64,000 bases of DNA from the NCBI RefSeq assembly GCF_002736105.1, contig NZ_CP024123.1, forward strand, positions 3,278,001 to 3,342,000. The letters run 5' to 3'. Under the pieces are notes generated by a model. It searched no databases, was not told where the DNA came from, and saw nothing but the letters and a program-made list of their open reading frames with translations. Position 1 is the first letter of the stretch. The number at the start of each line of letters is the position of its first letter. The stretch comes from Solibacillus sp. R5-41. Lineage in GTDB: Bacteria; Bacillota; Bacilli; Bacillales_A; Planococcaceae. The translations under genes were made by a program, and so were the position numbers. This document shows positions 17,751 to 27,660 of this stretch, in pieces.

Positions 17751-18839
17751 TTATTTTGATACTTCATATTGCCTCATGAATTTTTGAATTTCTTCATAGA
17801 AAGCATTGAACGTTGGGATGTCCATTTGTTGTTGTTGATCAGATAGTGCAATTGAAGGATCAGGGTGTACTTCTGCCATAACACCGTCTGCACCAATTGC
17901 AATTGCCGCTTTTGCACATGGTAATAATAAATCACGACGACCTGTAGAGTGCGTTACGTCTACCATTACCGGTAAATGTGTTTCTTGCTTTAAAATAGGC
18001 ACAGCTGAAATATCTAATGTATTACGTGTTGCTTTTTCGTACGTACGAATACCGCGTTCACAAAGGATAATGTTTTCATTGCCCTTTGACATAATGTATT
18101 CCGCAGCATGGATGAATTCATCAATTGTAGCCGCTAAGCCACGTTTTAATAATACCGGCTTATTCGTAGCACCTGCTGCCTTTAATAGCTCAAAGTTTTG
18201 CATATTACGCGCACCAATTTGGATCACATCAATGTAATCTAACGCATGATCTAAGTCCGATGGCGTTACGATTTCTGTAATAACCCCTAAACCGTATTCA
18301 TCTGAAACTTGTTTTAAAATTTTCAAACCATCTAAGCCTAAACCTTGGAAATCATATGGTGATGTACGTGGTTTGTATGCACCACCACGAATTAGTTTTA
18401 AGCCTTTTTCTTTAATTGTTGCGGCAACCGCTGCTACTTGCTCGTATGACTCAACTGCACATGGTCCGAATACAAAGGAAGGTGCCCCAGAACCAATTAA
18501 TTCGCCGTTCACATTAATGACAGTATCTTCTGACTTTTCTTTTCGTGAAACAAGGAGCTCTTTTTTCTTTTCAGCTTCAAGTTGTTTTAACGCTGTCTTG
18601 AAGATTTGCTTGAAAATAAAATCAACCGTCATTTGATTTAAAGGACCGTTATTATTCTTTTTTATTAAGTCCAGCATGTGACGTTCACGTAGCGGATCGT
18701 ATCGATTAACGCCTTGCTTTTCTTTAATTTTACCAATTTCTTCAACTACTGAGGCACGTTCATTAATTAAACGTAAAATTTCTAAGTTTAAATCGTCGAT
18801 CTGACTACGTAAGCTTTCTAAATCTTGTTGACCCATCAT
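17751..18839 (-). CDS. aroA: Bifunctional chorismate mutase / 3-deoxy-7-phosphoheptulonate synthase
   Basis: First enzyme of the shikimate pathway with a fused N-terminal AroQ-type chorismate mutase acting as the allosteric domain. 362 residues: chorismate mutase about 1-90 ([30 protein letters not shown]), DAHP synthase about 100-355 ([58 protein letters not shown]). The frame is open 19 codons further, but GAGGGG precedes this ATG-ATG pair by 6 bases. Also named aroG in other species. It keeps the ccpA-aroA-ytxHG order of B. subtilis, except for inserted genes. Confidence 0.95.
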   Translation of the reverse strand: MMGQQDLESLRSQIDDLNLEILRLINERASVVEEIGKIKEKQGVNRYDPLRERHMLDLIKKNNNGPLNQMTVDFIFKQIFKTALKQLEAEKKKELLVSRKEKSEDTVINVNGELIGSGAPSFVFGPCAVESYEQVAAVAATIKEKGLKLIRGGAYKPRTSPYDFQGLGLDGLKILKQVSDEYGLGVITEIVTPSDLDHALDYIDVIQIGARNMQNFELLKAAGATNKPVLLKRGLAATIDEFIHAAEYIMSKGNENIILCERGIRTYEKATRNTLDISAVPILKQETHLPVMVDVTHSTGRRDLLLPCAKAAIAIGADGVMAEVHPDPSIALSDQQQQMDIPTFNAFYEEIQKFMRQYEVSK

Positions 18840-18913
18840 CTTGTTCCCCTCTTCCTCGTATCCGGCACTTTCTGTTACTATAAAAGTATGATACATTTTA
18901 AAATAATAATCTT

Positions 18914-18942
18914 ATTATAATCAACTAATGATAGAATGTCAC
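18914..18942 (-). promoter_or_regulatory. aroA promoter
   Basis: Minus-strand GTGACA (18937-18942), 17 bases, TATAAT (18914-18919). Confidence 0.65.
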
Positions 18943-19012
18943 GTATTTTATTTTAGCGCTTCAACTCGTTAAAGTATAATGTGAGAATTTGAACGGAAGG
19001 AAGCGTTTTCAC

Positions 19013-21169
19013 ATGACGAAAAAATTATTTGCTTTGGACATTGGTACTCGCTCCGTAGTCGGCATTATTTTAGAACAGCACGATGATCATTACCATGTTT
19101 CAGATATTCTCGTAAAAGAACATAAAGAACGAGCAATGGTAGATGGTCAAATACATAATGTGCTCTATGTATCCGAGCTCATACAAGTAATTAAAAAAGA
19201 ATTAGAAGTACTGCACGGGCCTCTAAAAAAGGTAAGCGTCGCAGCTGCTGGTCGTGCTTTAAAAACGGAGCATGCAAGTGTCACAATTCCGATTAAAAAC
19301 CGTCCAATTTTCACTGAAGAAGATATTAATCGTTTGGAATTACAAGCTGTACAGCAAGCACAGCAGCAGCTTCTTCAACAAAAAGAGGATGCGAAATCCA
19401 ATCACTATTATTGTGTCGGTTATTCCGTGTTGTACTACCGGTTAGATGGGGAAGAAATCGGTAGTTTATTGGATCAACAAGGTGACGAGGCAACAATTGA
19501 AGTGATTGCGACTTTTTTACCGCGCGTCGTTATAGAATCTTTACTCGCAGCATTGAAACGGGCGGATTTAGAAATGGAAGCACTGACGCTTGAACCGATT
19601 GCTGCAATCAATGTGCTCATCCCTCCTACAATGCGTCGATTAAATATTGCACTTGTTGATATTGGCGCTGGCACATCTGACATAGCCATTACAGATAATA
19701 GCACGGTTGTTGCCTACGGAATGGTACCGACAGCTGGAGATGAAATTACTGAAGCATTGAGCGACCATTATTTACTTGATTTCCCTGTTGCAGAAATGGC
19801 GAAGCGTCAAATGCATACGGCGCAAGAAATCTTAATACAAGATATTTTAGGCTTCGATCAATATTTCCCTTATGATGACGTGTTAAAAGCGATATATCCT
19901 GCAATACAAAACTTAGCTCAATCCATCGGTAAAGAAATTTTACGTCTTAATAATAATGTTGCCCCAAAAGCGGTGATGTTAGTCGGTGGAGGAAGCTTAA
20001 CACCCAATTTACCTAAAGAAATTGGAAATGTTTTAGGGCTACCAGAAAATCGTGTAGCTGTTCGAGGAATTGACGCTATTCAAAATTTAACACGTGATGA
20101 GAAGATTGCTGCAACACCAGAGCTTGTGACGCCAATTGGTATTGCCATTGCTGCACAAAAAGCACCCATTCACTACATGTCCATTTCTGTAAACGAGCAA
20201 GTTATTCGTTTATTTGAATTGAAGGAAATGACTGTGGGGGATGCCTTTTTAGCGGCAAATATTCGTGCAAAACAGCTTTACGGAAAATTAGGACATGGTT
20301 TATCTATTACAGTCAATGGCCAAAGTATCTTTGTTCCAGGTGAGCATGGGCAACCCGCGCAAATACTATTAAATGGACAAACTGCCTCGACGAAATCGCT
20401 CGTTAAAAATGGCGATCAAATAGAGCTGATTGCTGGATTGGATGGTACAGACGCCACGGTAAATGTACGTGATATTATTGATAATGCCGCTGTTAAATCT
20501 GTAACGATTCAAAATACATTGTTTATGATTGAACCAAAAGTATATGTAAACGGTGAATTAGTCAGCCTGGATACGATGCTAAAAGATCGTGATATTATAA
20601 TGGTCGAAACCGTTGAAACTATTGAAGCGGCTTTTAAACATACCGATAACCTTTTACAATTAAATCAATTCAGTTCATACTTTATTCATATTGATGGGAA
20701 GCCCGTGCACCTGCCTGAATTTTCATCGCGATTATTTGTTAATGGCAAGCCTGGTAAACTGAACTACCCAATTCAAAATGGGGATGTCATTACATTTGAA
20801 CAGTTCCAGTTACCTACGGCTGATATGATTGCAAACGAGCTCAATTTACTGCTTGAGGAAAAAGCAGTTGTTACATTCCAAAAGGAACTAGTTGAGCTTG
20901 TAAAAACGGCACGAGAATTTTTTGTTAATGGGATAGTCGTACAAAAACATGCGACTGTGCCAAATGGAGCGACGATCAAAATTTTAGAAAAAGATTCGAG
21001 CAAGTGGATTTATCAAGATGTGTTCCGTTTTTCATCTTGGCAACTGCCTACTGCCTTTAAAGGTTCGTTTTCCATTTTAAGAAATGGACAGTCTTCTTCA
21101 TTTGATGCAGAAATATTCGGTGGGGATCAATTGGAAATTCAGTTAATCGAGCAATCTATAAAAATATAA
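19013..21169 (+). CDS. FtsA/PilM-like actin-fold protein with extended C-terminus
   Basis: 718 residues. The first ~400 show the actin-like ATPase signatures of FtsA/PilM proteins: FALDIGTRSVVGIIL (phosphate 1), an SHS2-like insert, NIALVDIGAGTSDIAI (phosphate 2) and VMLVGGGSLTPNLPKEI (adenosine). The remaining ~300 residues contain several beta-rich repeats (ITVNGQSIFVPG, VKNGDQIELIAGLDG, YPIQNGDVITFEQFQ) reminiscent of small ThiS/ubiquitin-like or SLBB folds. The ATG at 19013 is preferred because GGAAGGAAG lies 9 bases before it; TATAAT at 18975-18980 is a possible -10. The true division protein FtsA is about 420 residues and sits with ftsZ, so this is a paralogue of unknown role. Confidence 0.75.
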   Translation: MTKKLFALDIGTRSVVGIILEQHDDHYHVSDILVKEHKERAMVDGQIHNVLYVSELIQVIKKELEVLHGPLKKVSVAAAGRALKTEHASVTIPIKNRPIFTEEDINRLELQAVQQAQQQLLQQKEDAKSNHYYCVGYSVLYYRLDGEEIGSLLDQQGDEATIEVIATFLPRVVIESLLAALKRADLEMEALTLEPIAAINVLIPPTMRRLNIALVDIGAGTSDIAITDNSTVVAYGMVPTAGDEITEALSDHYLLDFPVAEMAKRQMHTAQEILIQDILGFDQYFPYDDVLKAIYPAIQNLAQSIGKEILRLNNNVAPKAVMLVGGGSLTPNLPKEIGNVLGLPENRVAVRGIDAIQNLTRDEKIAATPELVTPIGIAIAAQKAPIHYMSISVNEQVIRLFELKEMTVGDAFLAANIRAKQLYGKLGHGLSITVNGQSIFVPGEHGQPAQILLNGQTASTKSLVKNGDQIELIAGLDGTDATVNVRDIIDNAAVKSVTIQNTLFMIEPKVYVNGELVSLDTMLKDRDIIMVETVETIEAAFKHTDNLLQLNQFSSYFIHIDGKPVHLPEFSSRLFVNGKPGKLNYPIQNGDVITFEQFQLPTADMIANELNLLLEEKAVVTFQKELVELVKTAREFFVNGIVVQKHATVPNGATIKILEKDSSKWIYQDVFRFSSWQLPTAFKGSFSILRNGQSSSFDAEIFGGDQLEIQLIEQSIKI

Positions 21170-21192
21170 CGTAAGAGGATTTTCGAAAAACC

Positions 21193-21232
21193 AAAAACGC
21201 ACCATTTCAACTTTTGTGAAATGGTGCGTTTA
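21193..21232. terminator. Bidirectional terminator between the FtsA-like gene and ytxH
   Basis: ACGCACCATTTCA pairs with TGAAATGGTGCGT, with A-run and T-run flanks. Confidence 0.9.
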
Positions 21233-21262
21233 CTAATGCGTCTTAAATGGATTGCATAGTTC

Positions 21263-21748
21263 TTACTTATATGACTCCTCCACAGAAGTATGGCGAGTCG
21301 AATTGGCCACTTCTGAAATGCCTTCCGTCGCCTCTGTTACAGTCGCATCTACCACATCTTTAATTGAGTCTAGCGGCTCCTCGCCTTCAAAAGAAACCGT
21401 TCCATCATCAAAAGCGGGTGGCTGTTTTGCTGTTTTTGCTTTTACTTTTTCTACTAAGTTAGTTGATTGCTCTTTTAATTGGTTCGAAATTTGAGTTGTT
21501 TTTTCTTTTGCCGTTCCTGAAAATTCTACACTCTTTTCTTTTAAAGAAACTGCTTGGATTGCAACGTCACTTCTTAATTCACTACCTGCCTTTGGTGCTA
21601 GAAGTAATGCGGCAGCTGCACCTACAATTCCGCCTACAAATGCACCGAGAATGAAATCTTTCAACTGTATTGTCTCCTCTCCATAAATCGATTCGTTAAT
21701 ATGCGTATAATCTTGAGGTGCATTTACAGTAAATTGCTTTTCAGACAT
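21263..21748 (-). CDS. ytxH: YtxH-domain general stress-type protein
   Basis: 161-residue membrane-associated protein. The YtxH motif (a glycine-rich transmembrane stretch followed by LLLAPKAGSELR) lies at about residues 27-60, followed by a charged Lys/Glu/Thr helix and an acidic tail. B. subtilis YtxH belongs to the sigma-B-controlled ytxGHJ operon; no sigma-B site was recognised here. GGGGAG lies before the ATG. Separated from ytxG by repeat copy E. Function unknown. Confidence 0.88.
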   Translation of the reverse strand: MSEKQFTVNAPQDYTHINESIYGEETIQLKDFILGAFVGGIVGAAAALLLAPKAGSELRSDVAIQAVSLKEKSVEFSGTAKEKTTQISNQLKEQSTNLVEKVKAKTAKQPPAFDDGTVSFEGEEPLDSIKDVVDATVTEATEGISEVANSTRHTSVEESYK

Positions 21749-21763
21749 ATTCAGCTCTCCCCT

Positions 21764-22008
21764 TATCGATTACGCCTCGGCGTAATTGGTCCAGATTTTG
21801 AATTGTATTTGCACAGGATGTTAGCCTAAGTTCGTCGCATCCATACGACAACGGCTAACTGACCTGCATCCCTCCCTTCAAAATCTGTGACATCCGCCGG
21901 GGGCTTTATCTTTGTTCATTGTATGTTTGAACACCCAATAAACAAAACGAACACTCCATTCATCTCTACCTATTGAGGTAGGAATTTTCTGCTGAACGAA
22001 GATAACAG
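21764..22008 (+). repeat. Structured intergenic repeat, copy E (full length, inner arm orientation 1)
   Basis: Palindrome ATTACGCCTCGGCGTAAT (21769-21786). The 11-bp stem CAGATTTTGAA (21792-21802) / TTCAAAATCTG (21877-21887) encloses a 56-base hairpin module (21815-21870) with GTTAGCC/GGCTAAC and GTCG/CGAC stems. Then come the linker GTGACATCCGCCGGGGGC and a closing stem TTATCTTTGTTCA (21906-21918) / TGAACGAAGATAA (21993-22005) enclosing CTACCTATTGAGGTAG. Ends about 3 bases from the ytxG stop. Confidence 0.92.
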
Positions 22009-22010
22009 AA

Positions 22011-22526
22011 TTATGCTTTATTGCGTTTTAAGAAGCCAAACTTTGATTTCGTTTCCATTCCTGCTGGTGTTTCATTTGTTTTCGTGCTAGTAAAAACCAC
22101 TTCATCTTGATCAATTGGTTTACGTTGACGCCATTGTTCGGCAATACCCATTGCTACATTACTCCATTGAACAACTTGCGCAATTTTTTCTTCATTCTTT
22201 TGAACTTCTGTTGAAATAGAAGTGGTAATGCGTTGTACGGATGAATTTAAACCATTTACTGATTCGCCAACACCTTGTACAGCATGTATAACGGAATTCA
22301 ACTTCTCAGATTTATCTGAAATATCATCAGCCAAATTATTTGTTTTCGTTAATAACGAGGTTGTTTCACGTGTGATGCCTTCCATTTGGCCTTCAATCCC
22401 GGCTACCGTCCCAGCAATTGAATTTAATGTGTTCTTCAATGAGAACAATGTCATACCAATACTAATACATAAAACTAAAAAACCAATTGCTGCAATTAAA
22501 GCGGCAATATAAAGTACTAACTCCAT
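22011..22526 (-). CDS. ytxG: YtxG, DUF948 membrane protein
   Basis: 171 residues. One N-terminal transmembrane helix (about 4-27), then a long coiled-coil-like stretch (SLKNTLNSIAGTVAGIEGQ onward) and a polar tail; typical of DUF948, a general stress protein of unknown function. GAGGAGG lies before the ATG. Upstream of ytxH on the same strand with the repeat between them. Confidence 0.88.
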   Translation of the reverse strand: MELVLYIAALIAAIGFLVLCISIGMTLFSLKNTLNSIAGTVAGIEGQMEGITRETTSLLTKTNNLADDISDKSEKLNSVIHAVQGVGESVNGLNSSVQRITTSISTEVQKNEEKIAQVVQWSNVAMGIAEQWRQRKPIDQDEVVFTSTKTNETPAGMETKSKFGFLKRNKA

Positions 22527-22701
22527 CTGATGACCTCCTCCATCTCGTTCCTATATAATTATTCGACAAAAATAGTGACAATCCTGCTTGGAAATATCCA
22601 TTACATATTATCCATAATTACATAATTCCCATTCATTTAAAAGATAAAACAATATTATATGTAAAAGGAATCGAGAAATTTGTCATACTATTCAATTGAA
22701 G

Positions 22702-22736
22702 AAAAACAGCCTATCCGTAATGGACTAAGCTGTTTC
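22702..22736 (-). terminator. murC terminator overlapping its stop codon
   Basis: Minus-strand AAACAGCTTAGTCC pairs with GGATAGGCTGTTT, followed by TTC. The stem includes the murC stop codon. Confidence 0.75.
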
Positions 22737-24035
22737 TTCGTTCAATAGCGCTTCAAAAGCATCTTGATATTTGTGTACGTCGCCAGCACCCATGAATAGG
22801 AACACAGCATGTTTATGCTTTTGTAATTGTGATATTGTCTCCAATTGTAGCACTTCACTACGGTCGATTAAATCGCTTAAATCTGTAATAGTTAATTCAC
22901 CTTGTTTTTCACGAGCTGAACCAAAAATATCACATAAATAAGTAGCATCGGCTCCGCTTAGGCTATCTGCAAAATTTTGCAGGAATGCTTGTGTTCGTGT
23001 AAACGTATGTGGTTGGAAAATCGCCACAACTTCACGATCTGGATACTTTTGACGAGCAGATTGAAGTGTCGCAGCAATTTCTGTTGGGTGATGTGCATAA
23101 TCATCCACTAACACATTGTTGCCAATAGTCTTTTCCGTAAATCGTCTTTTTACACCACCATATGTGTGAAGGCGCTCCTGAATTAAGCTCGCTGGAATCC
23201 CTTCATAATGACATAGTGAAATAACAGCTAATGAATTTAAAATCGTGTGATCACCAAACAATGGAATGAAGAACTTACTATAAAATTCATTGCGGACATA
23301 TACTTCAAATTCTGTACCTTCCGTTGTTTTCACAATATTACGCGCTGCAAAATCATTTTCTTGACCAAAGCCGTAATAGACAACAGGGACATTTGCCTGG
23401 ATTTTTTGTAATTGCTCGTCATCACCACATGCAATAATCGCTTTATTTACTTGTAAAGCTAATGATTGGAATGCGTTGTATACATCGTCAATATTTTTAA
23501 AATAATCTGGATGGTCAAAGTCAATATTCGTCATCACAGCATAATCTGGATGATACGCTAAGAAATGTCGGCGGTATTCACATGCCTCCATTACAAAATA
23601 AGACGCATCTTCTTTACCTGCCCCTGTACCATCACCAATTAAAAAAGATGTTGGCATATAGCCGCCGATTACATGACTCATTAAGCCTGTTGTTGACGTT
23701 TTTCCGTGAGCACCAGTAATCGCAATGGACGTATAGCGGTTACTATATTCCCCTAAAAACTTATGGTAGCGAATGATTTCCAAACCTAATTCACGTGCGC
23801 GAACAAGCTCTGGGTGGTCATCTGAAAAAGCATTTCCAGCAATTACTGTTAAACCTGGTTCTATATTATTTTCATCAAAAGTTAAAATTTTAATACCACG
23901 GTCACGTAAAGGTTGTTCAGTAAAATAATACGTTTCTACATCAGAACCTTGCACTTCTTCACCAGAATCAAATAAAATTTGCGCAAGTGGGCTCATACCC
24001 GAACCTTTAATACCTGTAAAATGATATCGTGTCAT
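22725..24035 (-). CDS. murC: UDP-N-acetylmuramate-L-alanine ligase
   Basis: ATP-dependent cytoplasmic ligase adding L-alanine to UDP-MurNAc in peptidoglycan precursor synthesis. 436 residues from [11 protein letters not shown], where AGGAGGG lies 10 bases upstream; 19 further in-frame codons have no ribosome-binding site. N-terminal [14 protein letters not shown], the ATP loop [24 protein letters not shown], and the C-terminal [10 protein letters not shown] are as expected. An extended -10 box (TGCTATAAT, 24114-24119) lies upstream. Confidence 0.96.
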   Translation of the reverse strand: MTRYHFTGIKGSGMSPLAQILFDSGEEVQGSDVETYYFTEQPLRDRGIKILTFDENNIEPGLTVIAGNAFSDDHPELVRARELGLEIIRYHKFLGEYSNRYTSIAITGAHGKTSTTGLMSHVIGGYMPTSFLIGDGTGAGKEDASYFVMEACEYRRHFLAYHPDYAVMTNIDFDHPDYFKNIDDVYNAFQSLALQVNKAIIACGDDEQLQKIQANVPVVYYGFGQENDFAARNIVKTTEGTEFEVYVRNEFYSKFFIPLFGDHTILNSLAVISLCHYEGIPASLIQERLHTYGGVKRRFTEKTIGNNVLVDDYAHHPTEIAATLQSARQKYPDREVVAIFQPHTFTRTQAFLQNFADSLSGADATYLCDIFGSAREKQGELTITDLSDLIDRSEVLQLETISQLQKHKHAVFLFMGAGDVHKYQDAFEALLNEETA

Positions 24036-24113
24036 TTTGTAAAACCCTCCTAGGATGCAAAGATCCCATTGAATCATCAATATTTTAATCATTATTTTGT
24101 TTAAACTATATTT

Positions 24114-24122
24114 ATTATAGCA
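24114..24122 (-). promoter_or_regulatory. Extended -10 box upstream of murC
   Basis: Minus-strand TGCTATAAT with a poor -35 region. Position suits a murC promoter. Confidence 0.45.
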
Positions 24123-24140
24123 CTATTTGCTCAAAATAAT

Positions 24141-24181
24141 AAATGAACGACAATTCTAAAAATTGATTCCGTTCATTTACT
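24141..24181 (-). terminator. Probable sftA terminator
   Basis: AAATGAACG pairs with CGTTCATTT and the inner TCAATTTTTAGAATTG extends the stem; T-rich sequence follows on the minus strand. Confidence 0.65.
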
Positions 24182-24187
24182 AGATCT

Positions 24188-27100
24188 TTAGTCTCCAAAT
24201 TGTACAGCTAAATCCTCTTCCGTAATAAAAACATCCCTCGGTTTACTACCTTTTGGCTCTGAAACATAGCCATGTTTTTCTAACATATCGATTAATCTTG
24301 CTGCGCGATTATAGCCAATATGGTAGCGACGTTGTAATAAAGATGTGGAAGCAGAGCCTTGTTCAAATACGAATCGGCAAATTTCTTCAAACAGCTCATC
24401 CTGCTCTTCTAAAGATTCTGAACGTTTTAATAACTCTTCTTGTTTGAAAATATATTCTGGCTCTCCTTGTTCACGGACATATTCAATAATTTCTTCAATT
24501 TCATCGTCCGTTACAAATGTGCCTTGAATGCGCGTTGGTGCAGACATACCATTTCCTAAATATAACATATCTCCCCGCCCAAGTAATCGTTCCGCACCTT
24601 GTGCATCTAATATTGTACGAGAATCAATTTGTGATGAAACAGAGAAGGCAATACGAGATGGTATATTGGCCTTTATTAAACCGGTAATAACATCCACAGA
24701 AGGACGCTGTGTAGCAACAATCAAATGAATTCCAGCTGCACGTGCCTTTTGTGTAATGCGACAAATGCTATCTTCTACATCTTGTGGCGACATCATCATT
24801 AAATCTGCTAGCTCATCAATGACAATTAATAAGTAAGGTAATTTTTGTGCGTACATTCGATTCTCTTCACACATTTTATTATATGCTTCAATTTTTCGTG
24901 CACCGCTATGCATAAATAGCTGATAACGTCTTTCCATTTCTTCTACTGCCCACTTCAATGCAGCTGTGGCCGCTTTAACATCTGTAATGACTGGGCTCAC
25001 TAAATGTGGAATGTGATTAAACGGTGCTAACTCCACCATTTTCGGATCGATTAACATTAATTTTAAATCATTTGGATTCGCTTTATATAATAAGCTCACT
25101 AAAATTGAGTTTATACATACCGATTTTCCAGAACCAGTTGCGCCTGCGATTAATCCATGTGGCATTTTGCGTAAATCAATCGTTACAGGCTTCCCTGTCA
25201 AATCTAAGCCCAGCGCTGCTTCAAGTGGTGAATCGGAATTGCGGAATGAATCCGAATCGGTAACTTCAGACAAGCGAACTGCTCGTGAAATACGGTTCGG
25301 AATTTCGATTCCAATGGAGCGTTTCCCTGGAATTGGCGCATCAATTCGAATATCTTTTGCCGCTAAAGCAAGCTTGATATCATCAGCAAGGTTGCGAACT
25401 TTGCTCACTTTTGTCCCTTGTCCAACTGTAATTTCAAATTGGGTAACAGCCGGACCTTGAACGATCGATTCTATATGTGCTTGAATTTGAAAATACGACA
25501 ATGCTTCTACTAATCGTTCCCCTTGCTCATCCATCCATTCTCGATCTTCTAACATTTCCTCTGGTGGAACTAAAAAATCTAATGGTGGCTTCACATATGG
25601 GATTTTTTTCACTTCTACTGCTTGTTGAATCGGCTCGAATCTATCTAGAACGACCTCGACTTCTTGTGATGAAAGGTCGATTGGTTCTTCGATTGGTTCT
25701 TCGATTGGTTCTTCACTTATTTCTTCCATTGCTAGTTCGCTTATATCCTGCGTCGGTTCCTCAATCTTTTCTTCAACTATTTCACCCGTTATAGCTAGCT
25801 CAATTTGTTCGGGCATCAGTTTACTCAGTTCTTTAATAGGTTCCACGTCTTTTTGAACTAATTTTTCAATTGGTTCAGTTTTTTGGTCAAGTAGTTCGCT
25901 ATCCTTTTGCAGTTGTTCATGTTCAACTATTTCTTGTAATGGCACAGCGATCATTTCAACTGGCGCACTCAAATGTTCATTAACTGGCTCACTTTTTTCT
26001 TCATCAACTACATTCAAATGTGCGTCATCTTTTATCAATACATCTTCAATGCTTTTTTCGTGACTGATTTCTTTCATTTCAGCATTTTGTGTCGCATGTG
26101 CTTGATAAAATTGTTTTTCAAGCATTTGGCGTGCCATTAGTTTTTGCTTATCAGATTTTAGCATGACCACATTAAATGGCACACGACTTCTTGTTCTTTC
26201 ACGTAATTGTTGCGCTACTTGTCTATTTTCATCCGTTACTTGTACCTCTTCAGTTTGTGGAATTTGCTCAACATTTAACTGCCCGATATGAATGGTTGAA
26301 TTTTCAATCGTTACATGTTTCACTTGAACTTCATTTAACGATTCTTCTTCCACTGCATCTCCTTGAATCGATGGTGCACGATGATTTTCAGAGAAAGCCG
26401 TATCATCTACGATTTCTTTTGATACATCCGTTATTTCCGCTTTTAATGGAATCGGCTCTTTTTCTAGTACCGACTCTACTGTTGTTACTGCTACTTCATC
26501 TAAAATTTGTTGTTCTACTAGAACGGGTACTATTTTTGGTGCTTCCATATTTTCATTATGTACCAAAATTTCTTCATTAGCTGGCAATGGCGCAACTTTG
26601 CTCTCGACCTTTTCAGTTACAGCTGAATGGTTCTCGTTGTTTAGCTGATCGCTTTGAGTTGGTTGCTGTCGTTCCATTAACGTTTCAATCGGTGTTAGTT
26701 TTTGAAATCCATATACTGGTGATGGCACATCTGTCGGTACAAAACGTTTACGATTAGCTAGTGGATTAACAAATTCCTTATTAATTTTTCGCTCTTCACG
26801 CTTTGGATTTGTCGTTAAAATTTCGCGTTCTGCTCTTGTCACCTGCGCTCTAGGTTCTGTACTATCTTGACTGCGAATGACATTTGAATGACCTCGACCT
26901 TTTCTACGGCGTTCTAATAAATCCCGAATACCTGATATTTCAACATCGTAAACAGTGTTGGGCGCTGGTTTTTGCAAATATTGCGGTAATTTAAATTCCT
27001 CATTATCTTCACTTTTATAATGATTATTGTGTTGCTCATATTTTTTCGGTTCAAATTGTTGTTGCTTCTGTTGTTCAGTTACTTCGGCAGCTTCATCATC

Positions 27101-27280
27101 AATTAAAGGGAAACGAAATGTTGTACGACTCGATTGCGGCGTATCATGAACAACGCGTTGTCCCCCATATTGTGCTTCCTTATTTTCTGAAAAACGCTCG
27201 TATTCAGCGTCATCAAACTCATCTTCTGTATCCTTATAGAGGAATTTATTTAACTGATTTTTTATCCAACTCAAGTTCAT
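24188..27280 (-). CDS. sftA: DNA translocase SftA (FtsK/SpoIIIE family)
   Basis: Hexameric DNA pump that helps clear chromosomal DNA from the division septum; SftA is the soluble paralogue of SpoIIIE. About 1030 residues. No transmembrane helix is visible, fitting SftA. Residues 40-580 form a long low-complexity linker rich in Glu, Val, Pro and Gln. The motor follows: HGLIAGATGSGKS (Walker A lysine about 719), LLIVIDELADLMM (Walker B), and RAAGIHLIVATQRPSVDVITG. A C-terminal winged-helix gamma domain (LLQRRYHIGYNRAARLID) reads polar DNA sequences. The start at MNLSWIK has only weak GAAAGAAG upstream, so it is uncertain by a few codons. Confidence 0.95.
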   Translation of the reverse strand: MNLSWIKNQLNKFLYKDTEDEFDDAEYERFSENKEAQYGGQRVVHDTPQSSRTTFRFPLIDDEAAEVTEQQKQQQFEPKKYEQHNNHYKSEDNEEFKLPQYLQKPAPNTVYDVEISGIRDLLERRRKGRGHSNVIRSQDSTEPRAQVTRAEREILTTNPKREERKINKEFVNPLANRKRFVPTDVPSPVYGFQKLTPIETLMERQQPTQSDQLNNENHSAVTEKVESKVAPLPANEEILVHNENMEAPKIVPVLVEQQILDEVAVTTVESVLEKEPIPLKAEITDVSKEIVDDTAFSENHRAPSIQGDAVEEESLNEVQVKHVTIENSTIHIGQLNVEQIPQTEEVQVTDENRQVAQQLRERTRSRVPFNVVMLKSDKQKLMARQMLEKQFYQAHATQNAEMKEISHEKSIEDVLIKDDAHLNVVDEEKSEPVNEHLSAPVEMIAVPLQEIVEHEQLQKDSELLDQKTEPIEKLVQKDVEPIKELSKLMPEQIELAITGEIVEEKIEEPTQDISELAMEEISEEPIEEPIEEPIDLSSQEVEVVLDRFEPIQQAVEVKKIPYVKPPLDFLVPPEEMLEDREWMDEQGERLVEALSYFQIQAHIESIVQGPAVTQFEITVGQGTKVSKVRNLADDIKLALAAKDIRIDAPIPGKRSIGIEIPNRISRAVRLSEVTDSDSFRNSDSPLEAALGLDLTGKPVTIDLRKMPHGLIAGATGSGKSVCINSILVSLLYKANPNDLKLMLIDPKMVELAPFNHIPHLVSPVITDVKAATAALKWAVEEMERRYQLFMHSGARKIEAYNKMCEENRMYAQKLPYLLIVIDELADLMMMSPQDVEDSICRITQKARAAGIHLIVATQRPSVDVITGLIKANIPSRIAFSVSSQIDSRTILDAQGAERLLGRGDMLYLGNGMSAPTRIQGTFVTDDEIEEIIEYVREQGEPEYIFKQEELLKRSESLEEQDELFEEICRFVFEQGSASTSLLQRRYHIGYNRAARLIDMLEKHGYVSEPKGSKPRDVFITEEDLAVQFGD
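25679..25714 (-). repeat. Three tandem 12-bp repeats inside sftA
   Basis: GATTGGTTCTTC is repeated three times on the plus strand, encoding (EEPI)3 in the SftA linker. Exact identity of the units suggests recent slippage; copy number may vary between strains. Confidence 0.85.
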
Positions 27281-27340
27281 CACTTCTTTCTCAAAAAACA
27301 TCGCCCTACAAGCTTATATTTTGTAGTGGTCTTTATAGTA

Positions 27341-27540
27341 TTTATCAATTACGCCGAGGCGTAATTGCGTCCAGATTTTTTTCGAGCTCACTCGAAAAAC
27401 TCCCCTTAAAAAATCTGTGACATCCGCCGGAACATTAACTTGATTTAGCCGGGGTTTAAACCCCCACCTAATAAAAATGCATATTTATCATTCATCCCCA
27501 CTTATAGAGGTAGGGGACTTCTGCTGAAACAAGTTATAAT
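27341..27540 (+). repeat. Structured intergenic repeat, copy F (best three-way-junction copy)
   Basis: Palindromic AATTACGCC/GGCGTAATT (27347-27366). CAGATTTTTT/AAAAAATCTG (27372-27417) encloses TTCGAG-CTCA-CTCGAA. Linker GTGACATCCGCCGG. Closing stem TAACTTGATTTAGC (27436-27449) / GCTGAAACAAGTTA (27523-27536) encloses the perfect palindrome GGGGTTTAAACCCC (27451-27464) and a CCCC/GGGG hairpin (27496-27516). Lies in the gap between sftA and ytpR. Confidence 0.92.
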
Positions 27541-27611
27541 ACGCATCCCTCAAAATCATATCATATTTAGTGGGGGAAATGGGCATTGTACGGATGTTTT
27601 TCAACATAAAA

Positions 27612-27651
27612 AAAGTCAGTATGAGCAATAATAAAAACTCATACTGACTTT
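27612..27651. terminator. ytpR operon terminator
   Basis: AAAGTCAGTATGAG pairs with CTCATACTGACTTT, flanked by A-run and T-rich sequence. With copy F and this hairpin, the 359-base gap between sftA and ytpR shows no gene. Confidence 0.88.
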
Positions 27652-27660
27652 ATATTCAAA

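Noticed and set aside
26176-26580. Plus-strand open frames opposite sftA
   Set aside because: Low-complexity Leu/His-rich translations mirroring the Glu/Gln-rich linker of SftA; shadow frames.
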